From positions 84,756 through 148,755 of the forward strand of contig JAJDBP010000026.1 in the NCBI GenBank assembly GCA_029261295.1: 64,000 nucleotides of DNA. The letters run 5' to 3'. Below, piece after piece: positions 17,649 to 25,654 of this stretch (its first letter is position 1; each line of letters opens with the position of its first letter). This stretch comes from Nitrospirales bacterium. GTDB lineage: Bacteria > Nitrospirota > Nitrospiria > Nitrospirales > UBA8639. The notes below the pieces were generated by a model. It was not told the origin of the DNA and made no database searches. It saw only the letters and a list, made by a program, of their open reading frames with translations. The translations under genes were made by a program, and so were the position numbers.

Positions 17649-18555
17649 CTGCCAATTGCGAGACTAACTCTAATAATTTAGGATCCGCACCTTCACGGCA
17701 CAGCATATCCGCCATTTTTTGCAAAGCCTCTTGGCGACCCTCTTGGCGACCCTCTTGGCGACCCCTCTCTTCCCATTGCTCTGTCAATGTCATAGCTTTC
17801 CCCTTTAGATATTTCGAACGATTGTGTTCAGAAAAAATGCCATCAAAATCCGTTGCCGGCATATCCGTACCCCGACAGAAATATTGTAGCACAAATTCTT
17901 TAAACTCATCACTGTCTTGCCCCCCTACATTATCTAACATCCCCAGTAATTGAGGTAAACTTTTACTCCCATCCCTATCACGAATATGTTTAAAAACAAA
18001 ACATAATAAGCCAGCCCAATCGTGCTTGTAAAATTCCTCATCATCCATCTTATTCAAATTGAACACATCGTAGGAATAATTATCCAAAGACTGTGCCCAT
18101 TTAGAAGAACAGCGCACCAATTTTTTTAAATCTTTTGCAGCCCTATAGGCTTGTTTGCCATGATAAAGAACGATGGCATAAATATGAGGGATAGGATCTA
18201 GCTCCTCTATTCCTCGCTCCGCATAGGTCGCTTTAACAACTGCCTGTTTATAATCCCCCATACGAATTGCCATACTGTCGTCATGTGTGCTCTGGTGCTC
18301 CACAATAGCCACGATAAAATCATCATTTGTTTTTAGAGGGATAAGAAAAATTGAATCCGAAATGGTTTTTTCTAATGATTTATTAACGAAGGAATCTTTC
18401 AACAAATAAGCCTCATCTAATGCTAACTCCATGCTATAGCTTTGTGGAAGGATCATCTGTAATAATGAACGACAAAATCGGGGAAACCCCAAAGCGTAAC
18501 GAAAGGCTTTATCATGAAGATGAATGACATCTTTAAAAAGAATTTGCATAATCAC
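17638..18555 (-). CDS. Rpn family PD-(D/E)XK nuclease / putative transposase
   Basis: A 305-residue protein of the RpnA-E (YhgA-like) family, recombination-promoting DNA endonucleases often annotated as transposase_31. It starts with the family pattern HDKAFRYALGFPRFCRSLLQMILP. The nuclease core follows: LDEAYLLKDSFV with the acidic residue, then FIVAIVEHQSTHDDSMAIRMGDYK, where E-x-Q in the strand IVEHQS stands in the PD-(D/E)XK position. PHIYAIVLYHGKQAY is also a family hallmark. The C-terminus holds the repeat GRQEGRQEGRQEALQ, encoded by three exact 12-bp repeats, a tract known to vary in this family. These proteins mark mobile or rapidly evolving regions; the region 16.6-24 kb fits that. 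Confidence 0.85.
   Translation of the reverse strand: MIMQILFKDVIHLHDKAFRYALGFPRFCRSLLQMILPQSYSMELALDEAYLLKDSFVNKSLEKTISDSIFLIPLKTNDDFIVAIVEHQSTHDDSMAIRMGDYKQAVVKATYAERGIEELDPIPHIYAIVLYHGKQAYRAAKDLKKLVRCSSKWAQSLDNYSYDVFNLNKMDDEEFYKHDWAGLLCFVFKHIRDRDGSKSLPQLLGMLDNVGGQDSDEFKEFVLQYFCRGTDMPATDFDGIFSEHNRSKYLKGKAMTLTEQWEERGRQEGRQEGRQEALQKMADMLCREGADPKLLELVSQLAVEI
17727..17762. repeat. Three exact 12-bp tandem repeats in Rpn gene
   Basis: CCTCTTGGCGAC occurs three times in direct succession (17727-17738, 17739-17750, 17751-17762). It encodes GRQE repeats on the minus strand. The number of copies can change without breaking frame. Confidence 0.9.
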
Positions 18556-18701
18556 ACTCTCAGGATTAAATCACTTAAGCGTATTATGCATCAAAACCTC
18601 GGGGCAACCTGTAAGCCGTTGCTTCAGTGGCAAACAGTGACCGCACATGTTAGTATGTGCAGGATTGTGTGGGCCTTAGTAGTCAATAGGAAGATTAAAC
18701 C

Positions 18702-19070
18702 ATGCCTTTATGTAAACTGGAATATACGGGTAATATCCAACTACCTGCCCCAGAGCTAACGTCATTTTTTAAAACTTTGCACCTTTCTATGGTGGATATC
18801 ATTCAAACAGAGTTAGCCAGCTGCAAATCCTGTGCAGTGCCCCTCCCCCAGTATTGCATAGGCGACGGCAGCAATAATGGTGGCTTTGTGTTGCTGTATA
18901 TTCAAATCCTTCCAGGGCGCGATGATGCTCAAAAGCGGCAACTGCAAGAGTCTTCCTCGGATCAATTAAAAGCCCTATTGAAGCAAATTGGCTACCATGA
19001 GCCCGTTCAACTGAGGGTCATTCTCAGCGAAGGGGATAAAAAAAATTATTATATGGACAGTTACTCATAA
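18702..19070 (+). CDS. 5-carboxymethyl-2-hydroxymuconate isomerase-like tautomerase
   Basis: A 122-residue protein of the CHMI branch of the tautomerase superfamily. Evidence: Met-Pro at the start, since Pro1 after Met removal is the catalytic base in this superfamily; KLEYTGNI as the first strand; then YCIGDGSNNGGFVLLYIQILPGRD, close to the CHMI pattern (Y-x-V-G-D-G...FVH...L-x-GR); then a helix SSDQLKALLKQI and VQLRVILSEGDKKNYY. No homoprotocatechuate degradation genes are nearby, so the substrate is probably different. No strong ribosome site beyond AGGAAGATTAAACC upstream. It lies alone between the Rpn nuclease and the tandem HAD-like genes. Confidence 0.72.
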   Translation: MPLCKLEYTGNIQLPAPELTSFFKTLHLSMVDIIQTELASCKSCAVPLPQYCIGDGSNNGGFVLLYIQILPGRDDAQKRQLQESSSDQLKALLKQIGYHEPVQLRVILSEGDKKNYYMDSYS

Positions 19071-19122
19071 CGGACTGATTATCAAGAAATTAGTCAAATG
19101 CCTTAGGGCCTGTATTATAAAT

Positions 19123-19150
19123 AGACAGCTCCTACTGCCTTTGGTATAAT
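19123..19150 (+). promoter_or_regulatory. Probable sigma-70 promoter for the first HAD-like gene
   Basis: TAGACA (19123-19128), a 16-base spacer, then consensus TATAAT (19145-19150); the ATG follows 35 bases later. The perfect -10 makes this one of the clearer promoters in the window. Confidence 0.55.
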
Positions 19151-19185
19151 CCGCTTTCCTCAATAAGAATAACTGAGCGCATCCC

Positions 19186-20403
19186 ATGGCCTATCGAGAC
19201 AGCAGAGAAATATACCCTTGGCCAGAAGAGAACCCCACACAATTTTCTGATGACTTGGGTGCAGCTACAGCAGCTACGGTAGTGGTTCATTCTATCGATT
19301 ACGATGGCAATGTAAAAAAATCACCCCTCTGTCGCCCTATGCAACTACAACAACCCACTGCCACAATCATCAAACATAACCAAACTTATATCCACCTCAT
19401 GACCCAACGCAGCACACTGTTTGCAGAAACCATCCTTATGCAGGGATCTGCTCGGCAAAATCTTGCCACAGAAATTAATAATGCAGCCCAAAAAAGCAAT
19501 GGCCTCGCTTTTGAATTCATTGATGTATTAACGAAACACTTTAAAAAAACACTCGTCGGCAAAACCGTCACTCACGATAAATTATTAGCACCCGATTTGA
19601 TGCACAGGGGCATGGTACCAGGTGCTCACCACAGTCATATGGTTTGGTTGCTAAGTACTACAACTCAAGAGCAATTATACAAGATATTTCACAAAGAAAA
19701 TTTACTCTACTATTTCGATGATACAAAAATCTCATGGCTTATGGCGCAAACCCATCACATTGCTCGCTTACGCCCAGAGGAGAAGATTGAATTTAATTTT
19801 TATGATGATAGGCGAGAGATTATCACCTGGCTCATGAGTGGATTTGAGAATCCAAGAAAACAGAACACATCGAAGCTAATCCCCCACAATGTCTGCCTTT
19901 TCTTACATCATCGTCCTGATGGAAATACCACTAAGCAAGCTATAAAAATCCAGGGTACAGGCCCCATCAATGATCATTACCATTTAACCTATCGAACTAT
20001 TTGTAAAAAATGGTATAAAAAAGTTATTAAACTTGACAAGGTATACGATACCCTTGCATTGCCTCAAATAGACTGCTATCAAGAATTAATGGCTGTTTTC
20101 GATAAGACATCTAAAATCTATGATATCACTGAAAGTGAAAGACTAAATGATGAATCATACAGAGAAGTCGACGAAATAAGAACTGACACTATTATCTCCG
20201 CCACTTCAACGGCAGGAAATGTTGACGCTAAAGCGCCTTTAGTTACTGCCCATAGTCGCGCAGGAGCCGCAAGACCTACTGCGGCAAGAACCGTGTCTAA
20301 AGCTACCATGTTTGCTACGACATCTAGCGATAGTAGTAGCGGAAGCCAAATCACCTTAGACCCTATACAATATGTGGGACTCTACGGTGCTCGATGTGTG
20401 TAG
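19186..20403 (+). CDS. HAD-like protein, putative effector, tandem paralogue 1
   Basis: A 405-residue protein related to the next gene along most of its length. Shared blocks: VVHSIDYDGNV (Asp38-x-Asp40), MQGSARQNLATEI, NGLAFEFIDVL, DKLLAPDL, KIEFNFYDDR (Asp207-Asp208), LIPHNVCLFLHH and a GTGPINDHY block. A DxD at the end of a hydrophobic strand, a Gly-Ser after another strand and a later paired Asp are the spacing of HAD motifs I, II and IV, so I infer a HAD-type phosphohydrolase fold; Asn replaces the usual Thr/Val after motif I. The C-terminal ~80 residues are Ser/Thr/Ala-rich and disordered-looking. No signal peptide. I believe related proteins occur in Legionella-type bacteria, but cannot name a family. 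Effector role is inference. Confidence 0.6.
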   Translation: MAYRDSREIYPWPEENPTQFSDDLGAATAATVVVHSIDYDGNVKKSPLCRPMQLQQPTATIIKHNQTYIHLMTQRSTLFAETILMQGSARQNLATEINNAAQKSNGLAFEFIDVLTKHFKKTLVGKTVTHDKLLAPDLMHRGMVPGAHHSHMVWLLSTTTQEQLYKIFHKENLLYYFDDTKISWLMAQTHHIARLRPEEKIEFNFYDDRREIITWLMSGFENPRKQNTSKLIPHNVCLFLHHRPDGNTTKQAIKIQGTGPINDHYHLTYRTICKKWYKKVIKLDKVYDTLALPQIDCYQELMAVFDKTSKIYDITESERLNDESYREVDEIRTDTIISATSTAGNVDAKAPLVTAHSRAGAARPTAARTVSKATMFATTSSDSSSGSQITLDPIQYVGLYGARCV

Positions 20404-20424
20404 TTTTTAATACAAATTGCAAAA

Positions 20425-20453
20425 TAGATCTGTTAAAATCTCGGCTGTATAAT
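20425..20453 (+). promoter_or_regulatory. Probable sigma-70 promoter for the second HAD-like gene
   Basis: TAGATC (20425-20430), 17-base spacer, TATAAT (20448-20453); the ATG follows 17 bases later, leaving a very short leader. The -35 resembles that of the first paralogue (TAGACA), so the pair may be co-regulated from separate promoters. Confidence 0.5.
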
Positions 20454-20470
20454 AACACTGAGACAAAATT

Positions 20471-21847
20471 ATGTGGAAACATCCCGACGAACCCACGCGA
20501 TTTCGCGATGATAAAGTAGCAACTAAGGTAGTTCACTCGGTAGATTATGACTACAACCTAGTCTGCCGTGAACCTAGAAAATCTGAATCCAGATTTCAAC
20601 TGTCATTGCAAACACCCGATATAACCTTAGCTGATAATGCTGAATTCATTGAGACGTTAGTTCAACGCAGTAAGCATTTTGACGAAGCTATCCTTTTTCA
20701 GGGTTCAGCGCGGCAAAACCTAACGGTTGAATTGTATAACGCAGGGCTTCGCGGTAATGGCCTGGCCTGTGAATTCATTGTGGCGTTGGGTGAACATTTC
20801 AGGCGTTCACTGCCCTACAGCGTACGCATCACCACAGATAGATTGCTCGCTCCAGATTTAGCTATTCCTGAATTTATCCCCGGCTATACCCACGCTGAGA
20901 TGTTAGTGTATTTAAAAAGAAGAATCACCACTCAACGTACTATGGATTATCATCCTCGCAGTATCGAGTCTGGCTCTCATGGTTTTTACTTTGATGCGAT
21001 TAAATTTTCATTTCTTTATGCACAAATCCAGCATGTGGCTTGTCAACATCCTCAAGCAAAAATTGAGTTTAACTTTTACGATGATTCATCCAAAATAATT
21101 GACCCATTACTCAAAATTTTTCGCACCAAGAAAGGAAAACAATTGATCCCACATAATCTGTGTTTATATCTGCACTGTCGGCCATCAAAGAAAAAACATC
21201 AATCCAGAGGGCCTATTTTTGGTATCGGACCCATCAATAAAAATTATAAGCAAAGCTACCAGCACCTATGTGAGCACTCGCCAAAACCAGGAATAGCTTT
21301 CGTTGCAGCGCAAGCCAATCACGCGGAAGTAAGTATAGATGTTAGTAAAGACCCTAAAGTTTTATGTAATCTCCTCTCACCTACGGTGGTCCCCCTAGAA
21401 GTACCAGAGATAGCTGCTACCAGTGACCCACTATCACAAGCACGAGAAGAACTAGAAGCAATCAAAAAAGAAACCCTCATTTGGGAACAACGTTACGAGC
21501 AAGCAAAACAGAAACTATACGAACTGGAAAACCAAAAAATGAAGGATCCCTATGCCTTAACCTTTGAAGACCCAGGACTATTGCTCCCTGCAACTCCTAC
21601 TCCACCGAGCCCAGATCTACCTGGTCAAACCTCAGACGCAGACATGGCCTGTAGCCCTACACCACCTAGCCCACCAACGCCCGGTGTTGGCAGCAAACGC
21701 AAAAAACCTACACCGGATGCAGATGCCCCCTTTCGCACTTTTTCAGCATCGGGACGCGCACTTTCGCGCAGTGATTCAGGTTATGGCTTAAGGGATAGCC
21801 CATCAAAACGCGTTAAATACACACCTATTAGCAAATTTTCCCAATAA
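20471..21847 (+). CDS. HAD-like protein, putative effector with NLS-like tail, tandem paralogue 2
   Basis: A 458-residue protein paralogous to the preceding gene. It keeps VVHSVDYDYN (Asp25-x-Asp27), FQGSARQNLTVEL, NGLACEFIVAL, DRLLAPDL, KIEFNFYDDS (Asp204-Asp205), LIPHNLCLYLHC and GIGPINKNY. It then adds a new C-terminus. Residues ~325-360 form a coiled coil (REELEAIKKETLIWEQRYEQ). A Pro-rich stretch with repeated TPPSPD/TPPSPPTP follows. The basic tail carries KRKK (409-412) and PSKRVKY (KRVK at 446-449), with SRSDSGYG between. KRKK and KRVK are the cores of SV40- and c-Myc-type nuclear localisation signals. No signal peptide or membrane segment. A nucleus-targeted secreted protein is my inference; catalytic activity is untested. 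Confidence 0.6.
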   Translation: MWKHPDEPTRFRDDKVATKVVHSVDYDYNLVCREPRKSESRFQLSLQTPDITLADNAEFIETLVQRSKHFDEAILFQGSARQNLTVELYNAGLRGNGLACEFIVALGEHFRRSLPYSVRITTDRLLAPDLAIPEFIPGYTHAEMLVYLKRRITTQRTMDYHPRSIESGSHGFYFDAIKFSFLYAQIQHVACQHPQAKIEFNFYDDSSKIIDPLLKIFRTKKGKQLIPHNLCLYLHCRPSKKKHQSRGPIFGIGPINKNYKQSYQHLCEHSPKPGIAFVAAQANHAEVSIDVSKDPKVLCNLLSPTVVPLEVPEIAATSDPLSQAREELEAIKKETLIWEQRYEQAKQKLYELENQKMKDPYALTFEDPGLLLPATPTPPSPDLPGQTSDADMACSPTPPSPPTPGVGSKRKKPTPDADAPFRTFSASGRALSRSDSGYGLRDSPSKRVKYTPISKFSQ

Positions 21848-21949
21848 TGATAAAAAAATCGGACTAACACCTAGCAGCATACCTATCTCTCAGCCAAGCC
21901 AAAACATCATGCAACACGGATAATTCCAATTCTACGGTTTGCTTTTTAG

Positions 21950-23218
21950 TTAAGCCACTACTTGTTTGCAATGGGTTTCTTTAATGAATTTCAATAAGAC
22001 CATTGCGATAATGAGGAATATGGGCAGTAAAGCCAAAGCAAATTCATAATTCCATAAATGGAAAACTTGCAAGATCCTTATGCTTCCGCCGCCCGGCATA
22101 CCTTTACCATCCCAGACCCAATCCAACAACAAACCTGTCATGGGTTGTGGGAATACCCCAAGGATTACCACCACCATATTGGTTAGGGCGATAACACTAC
22201 CATTAACTTTGGGTGAATTGATTTCCGTATTCACGGCAAAACACAGCAACATGGTGCTGGCGAAAAAACCAATAAAAAATAACGCTATGATTAAGAGATA
22301 TTGATGTGGCAAATGCACATATATCACAATACTGTTTGCCAATAGAGCACCCACAACCCCCATCCACATGACGGGTTTACGTCGCCCTATAAAACCCGAT
22401 AACCAACCATTAAAGGGACCACCCACAGCGATACCAATAAAAATCGTTGAGGTTAAAGTAGCACTAACTGTATGGGACACATGGTAGTCTACTTGCAGAA
22501 ATGAAACACTCCATAATTCAGCAAAGCCAATAATAGGTGCCACCATCAAACCGGCAAATATAGCCACCATCCAAGTTTGCTCGCAACAAATGATTTTTAA
22601 TAGGGCTTGCCAAAAAGTAGAGCCTGCTAATTTTTTCTGGGGGTCAGTTTTTTTATCGCGCACAATAAAAAACATCAGCACCATCAATAACAATCCAATG
22701 CCTGCACTGAACCACATGCTTTGTCGCCATCCCATGTGTTCCACCATGGCGGCTAATGGTCCCTCACCGGAAATAGCACCTAAAACACCCAGCATATTGG
22801 TTAACCCCACCACTAACGCAAAGTGTTTTTTAGGAAACCAAATACCCGCCAATTTCAAACAACCAATGAAAGCAAAGGCAGAGCCAATGCCCATGAGAAT
22901 ACGCGCTAGCAGCGCCATGGGGAACCAATGGGTAAAGGCAAATAAGCTACAACCTACAGCTACCACAAAAGCAGCTAGGGCAAGAACCCTACGCAACCCA
23001 TAGCGGTCCATGAGGATACCGGCGGGGATTTGCATCACTTGATAGGCATAATAATAGACCGAAGCGAACAAACCAAATAGTGCTGCGTGGATACCGAAGG
23101 TTTGCATCAGAGCAGATTGCATGACCTCTGGTGAGATTCGCAAATAAAATTCATAGGCGTAAAACAAAGCCACGGTGATCCACATGAACCATGCGTAGGT
23201 TTTTATTGATTTATCCAA
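21950..23218 (-). CDS. MFS transporter
   Basis: A 422-residue carrier with twelve hydrophobic segments. The cytoplasmic loop between segments 2 and 3 reads GILMDRYGLRRVL, the MFS motif A (GxxxDRxGRR). LARILMGIGSAFAFIGCLKLAGIWFP in segment 4 carries the motif B-like arginine, and a second motif A-like copy GFIGRRKPVMW lies in the C-terminal half. The segment FYLRISPEVMQ is typical of the Legionella/Coxiella MFS carriers, some of which import amino acids (Pht type), but I cannot assign a substrate. It stands alone; the divergent small secreted-protein gene starts about 120 bases upstream. Confidence 0.85.
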   Translation of the reverse strand: MDKSIKTYAWFMWITVALFYAYEFYLRISPEVMQSALMQTFGIHAALFGLFASVYYYAYQVMQIPAGILMDRYGLRRVLALAAFVVAVGCSLFAFTHWFPMALLARILMGIGSAFAFIGCLKLAGIWFPKKHFALVVGLTNMLGVLGAISGEGPLAAMVEHMGWRQSMWFSAGIGLLLMVLMFFIVRDKKTDPQKKLAGSTFWQALLKIICCEQTWMVAIFAGLMVAPIIGFAELWSVSFLQVDYHVSHTVSATLTSTIFIGIAVGGPFNGWLSGFIGRRKPVMWMGVVGALLANSIVIYVHLPHQYLLIIALFFIGFFASTMLLCFAVNTEINSPKVNGSVIALTNMVVVILGVFPQPMTGLLLDWVWDGKGMPGGGSIRILQVFHLWNYEFALALLPIFLIIAMVLLKFIKETHCKQVVA

Positions 23219-23335
23219 GGCTTACCTCTTCAAGAGCGGAAAAAATACAAGATGGCATTATAGCCTATTTCCTTCCCCTTCAAAAACCCCACGCCATGAC
23301 CTATAGTAGAAAGAGAAACTGTAAGGATTATACCC

Positions 23336-23668
23336 ATGCGACGCTTAATTATCTTATTAGCCCTCGTCCTTCTTGTTGTCAGCGCCTTTGCTGATCAGGA
23401 GATTAAGACCGGTAATGATTACCCCCATGGCTTACAAGCTTGCGTGGACACGCCTGATATGTACAGTCACCCCTTTGGTTCAGGCCGTCTATCCTGTGAA
23501 GAAAGACAACAAGAACTCATTCAAAATCCCCTCTACAGTAATCATAAACGCCATTATGAGAAGCCAAGCTTTTATGATTTGCACCGCAAATATGTGGATC
23601 CAAATCAGTTCAATAATCCTTCTCAATTCAATAATTACAAACCATCTTACAACGTTTACCCTGGGTAA
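23336..23668 (+). CDS. Small secreted protein of unknown function
   Basis: A 110-residue protein with a classical signal peptide (MRR, then a Leu/Val/Ile-rich core, cut probably after SAFA). The mature ~90 residues are polar and Tyr/Asn/Pro-rich, with two cysteines (one before DTPDMYSHPFG, one in LSCEERQQEL) that could form a disulphide in the periplasm, and a short internal repeat NQFNNPSQFNNY near the C-terminus. AAGGA sits seven bases before the ATG, a good ribosome site. No family recognised. It is flanked by MFS and symporter genes. Confidence 0.7.
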   Translation: MRRLIILLALVLLVVSAFADQEIKTGNDYPHGLQACVDTPDMYSHPFGSGRLSCEERQQELIQNPLYSNHKRHYEKPSFYDLHRKYVDPNQFNNPSQFNNYKPSYNVYPG

Positions 23669-23698
23669 AAGGTTAAATAACAACCAATTAATAGGGTT

Positions 23699-23744
23699 TT
23701 CAGCATGAGCTGTTCGCATATTGCTCATACTGGCAAATGCTGAA
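23699..23744. repeat. Inverted repeat between secreted-protein and symporter genes
   Basis: TTCAGCAT (23699-23706) pairs with ATGCTGAA (23737-23744). A competing inner stem, ATGAGC (23705-23710) with GCTCAT (23723-23728), shares the arm. There is no T-run, so an attenuator-like or protein-binding role is as likely as termination. Confidence 0.45.
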
Positions 23745-23790
23745 ATCTATCATACACTTAGACAATACCCCTTTCTTTTAGGCCCCAGGC

Positions 23791-25095
23791 ATGTCCAAGA
23801 GCGAACAGCAAAAACATTTACACCTTACGCGCAAAATTTTAATTGCCATGGTGGTGGGTGGTATTATCGGTGTGCTCATCAATCTGTTACCTGAAAGTAA
23901 AATCTTTGATGGTTATATCGTAGATGGCCTATTGGATTCTGGCGGTAAAATTTTCATTAGTATTATGAAAATGATCGTGGTACCCATTGTGTTTGTTTCT
24001 TTAGTAAGTGGTACCTGCAGTCTATCGGATCCAAAAAAATTAGGCCGAATTGGCATTAAAACCATATCACTGTATATCTTCACCACAATGATAGCCATTA
24101 CCATTGCTATCACACTAGCCTCACTTTTACAGGTGGGCGTAGGCGCGCATCATTTGCAAAGTACTGACCTAACTTATCAATTAACTAAAGCGCCTTCTGT
24201 AAAAAGCAGCATTATAAATATAATACCAGCGAACCCCTTTGAAGCGCTATCCGAAGGCAATATGTTACAAATTATTGTTTTTGCTATCTTACTGGGTATA
24301 GCTATTGCCTTTGCAGGCTCTGTGGGTGAGCGTATTAAACAATTCTTCTACGACATGAATGAAATTATCATGGGTTTAGTATTAATGATGATTCGCCTAG
24401 CTCCCTATGGTGTATTTTGCTTGATTACCGTCATGTTTGCCCATGTGGGTTTCACGCTCATATATCGATTAATGGGCTATTTCGCTGTGGTCATACTGGC
24501 GTTATTAGTGCATGTCATCGTAACCAATACTTTCTTAATTCGAGTTTTGGCGCGATTAAATCCTTTGATTTTTTATAGAAAAATGTACTCCGCCATATTA
24601 TTTGCTTTCAGTACATCCTCTAGCAGTGTTTCCATCCCCGTGGTGCTAAATACCGTAGAAAATAAATTGGGTGTAAAAAATTCTGCCGCCGCTTTTATTA
24701 TTCCTTTGGGTGCCACCATTAATATGGATGGCACAGCCATCATGCAAGGCGTTGCTACGGTTTTCATTGCACATGTTTATGGCATACCCCTAGGTTTAGG
24801 GGCCTATTTGACGGTAATTCTAACAGCGACTCTTGCATCTATTGGAACCGCGGGTGTGCCCAGTGTAGGATTAATCACTTTGACCATGGTTTTACAACAG
24901 GTGGGCTTACCCATTGAAGGCATAGCCATGATCATTGGCGTGGATAGAATACTGGATATGATCCGAACGGGGGTGAATGTCACCGGTGATTCGGCCATTG
25001 CTTGTGTCGTCGGGCGCTCTGAAAATGCCTTTTCAAAAGAAATATTTGATGATAGGACTTTAGGCGAAGACAGCCGACAACTCATGAATAAATAG
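23791..25095 (+). CDS. Dicarboxylate/amino acid:cation symporter (DAACS family)
   Basis: A 434-residue inner-membrane secondary carrier of the glutamate/aspartate/C4-dicarboxylate family (GltP/GltT/DctA). Diagnostic motifs are all visible: the serine-rich hairpin FSTSSSSVSIP of HP1, NMDGTAIMQG in TM7 (Na+/substrate site), the HP2 region SIGTAGVPSVG, and DRILDMIRTGVNVTGD in TM8, whose Asp and Asn/Thr contact substrate. An Arg in TM8 (DMIRTG) appears earlier than in mammalian EAATs, as in bacterial members. Substrate is probably glutamate, aspartate or a C4 acid. It fits the amino-acid-based metabolism suggested by the rest of the window. The end abuts the convergent AmmeMemoRadiSam A gene with no gap. 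Confidence 0.9.
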   Translation: MSKSEQQKHLHLTRKILIAMVVGGIIGVLINLLPESKIFDGYIVDGLLDSGGKIFISIMKMIVVPIVFVSLVSGTCSLSDPKKLGRIGIKTISLYIFTTMIAITIAITLASLLQVGVGAHHLQSTDLTYQLTKAPSVKSSIINIIPANPFEALSEGNMLQIIVFAILLGIAIAFAGSVGERIKQFFYDMNEIIMGLVLMMIRLAPYGVFCLITVMFAHVGFTLIYRLMGYFAVVILALLVHVIVTNTFLIRVLARLNPLIFYRKMYSAILFAFSTSSSSVSIPVVLNTVENKLGVKNSAAAFIIPLGATINMDGTAIMQGVATVFIAHVYGIPLGLGAYLTVILTATLASIGTAGVPSVGLITLTMVLQQVGLPIEGIAMIIGVDRILDMIRTGVNVTGDSAIACVVGRSENAFSKEIFDDRTLGEDSRQLMNK

Positions 25096-25653
25096 TTACT
25101 CTTCTATAGATTCCGTATGATAACGAAAACATTGAATACCTTCAGTCCAATAATCCTTAGACCAGCCGGCTTTATTTTTCAAGTGGGTCACAAAGGTTTT
25201 GGCATCAGGCAATTGCTCCCATACGGAAGGTAAAAATGTCGCAGAGTGAGCGCCTTCTTGTAATATCAAACCATCTTCACCCACTTTCAATTGAGCGATT
25301 AAATCCGCCTCGTCTTTCACGGAAAATAATTGAGGTTCACTGAGAACAGAAATATGCAATTGTAAGGTTGTTAATTCTTCTTGCGTCACAGGAACAAATC
25401 GAGGATCACGGAAGGCTGCATTGTAACTGTTTTGATGTATGGAGTTGATTAATGGCCCCGTAGGGGTTAAATTTCCCATACAGCCGCGCAACTCACCCTG
25501 TTTATTGATTGTTACGAAGCTGGCGCGCTTTTGCAAAAGAATTTCAGGTGTTTTATCTATACTAAGAGGCATCAATTCCTGATGCTTGCTACCATAATCA
25601 ATGGTATCGCGCGCAAGAGTCAATAATAATTGTGCATAGGATTCATAAGCCAT
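25096..25653 (-). CDS. AmmeMemoRadiSam system protein A (AMMECR1 domain)
   Basis: A 185-residue AMMECR1-family protein. The family signature RGCMGNLTP (LRGCxG) is clear, preceded by ASFVTINKQGELRG and followed by NSYNAAFRDPRFVPVTQEEL and LHISVLSEPQ, all family blocks. The start at ATG 25653 has GGAG eight bases upstream inside the Memo gene and follows its stop by one base; the open frame runs further upstream but overlaps Memo. The biochemical function is unknown. Bacterial and archaeal genomes often pair it with Memo and a dedicated radical SAM enzyme, as here. Confidence 0.92.
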   Translation of the reverse strand: MAYESYAQLLLTLARDTIDYGSKHQELMPLSIDKTPEILLQKRASFVTINKQGELRGCMGNLTPTGPLINSIHQNSYNAAFRDPRFVPVTQEELTTLQLHISVLSEPQLFSVKDEADLIAQLKVGEDGLILQEGAHSATFLPSVWEQLPDAKTFVTHLKNKAGWSKDYWTEGIQCFRYHTESIEE

Positions 25654-25654
25654 A

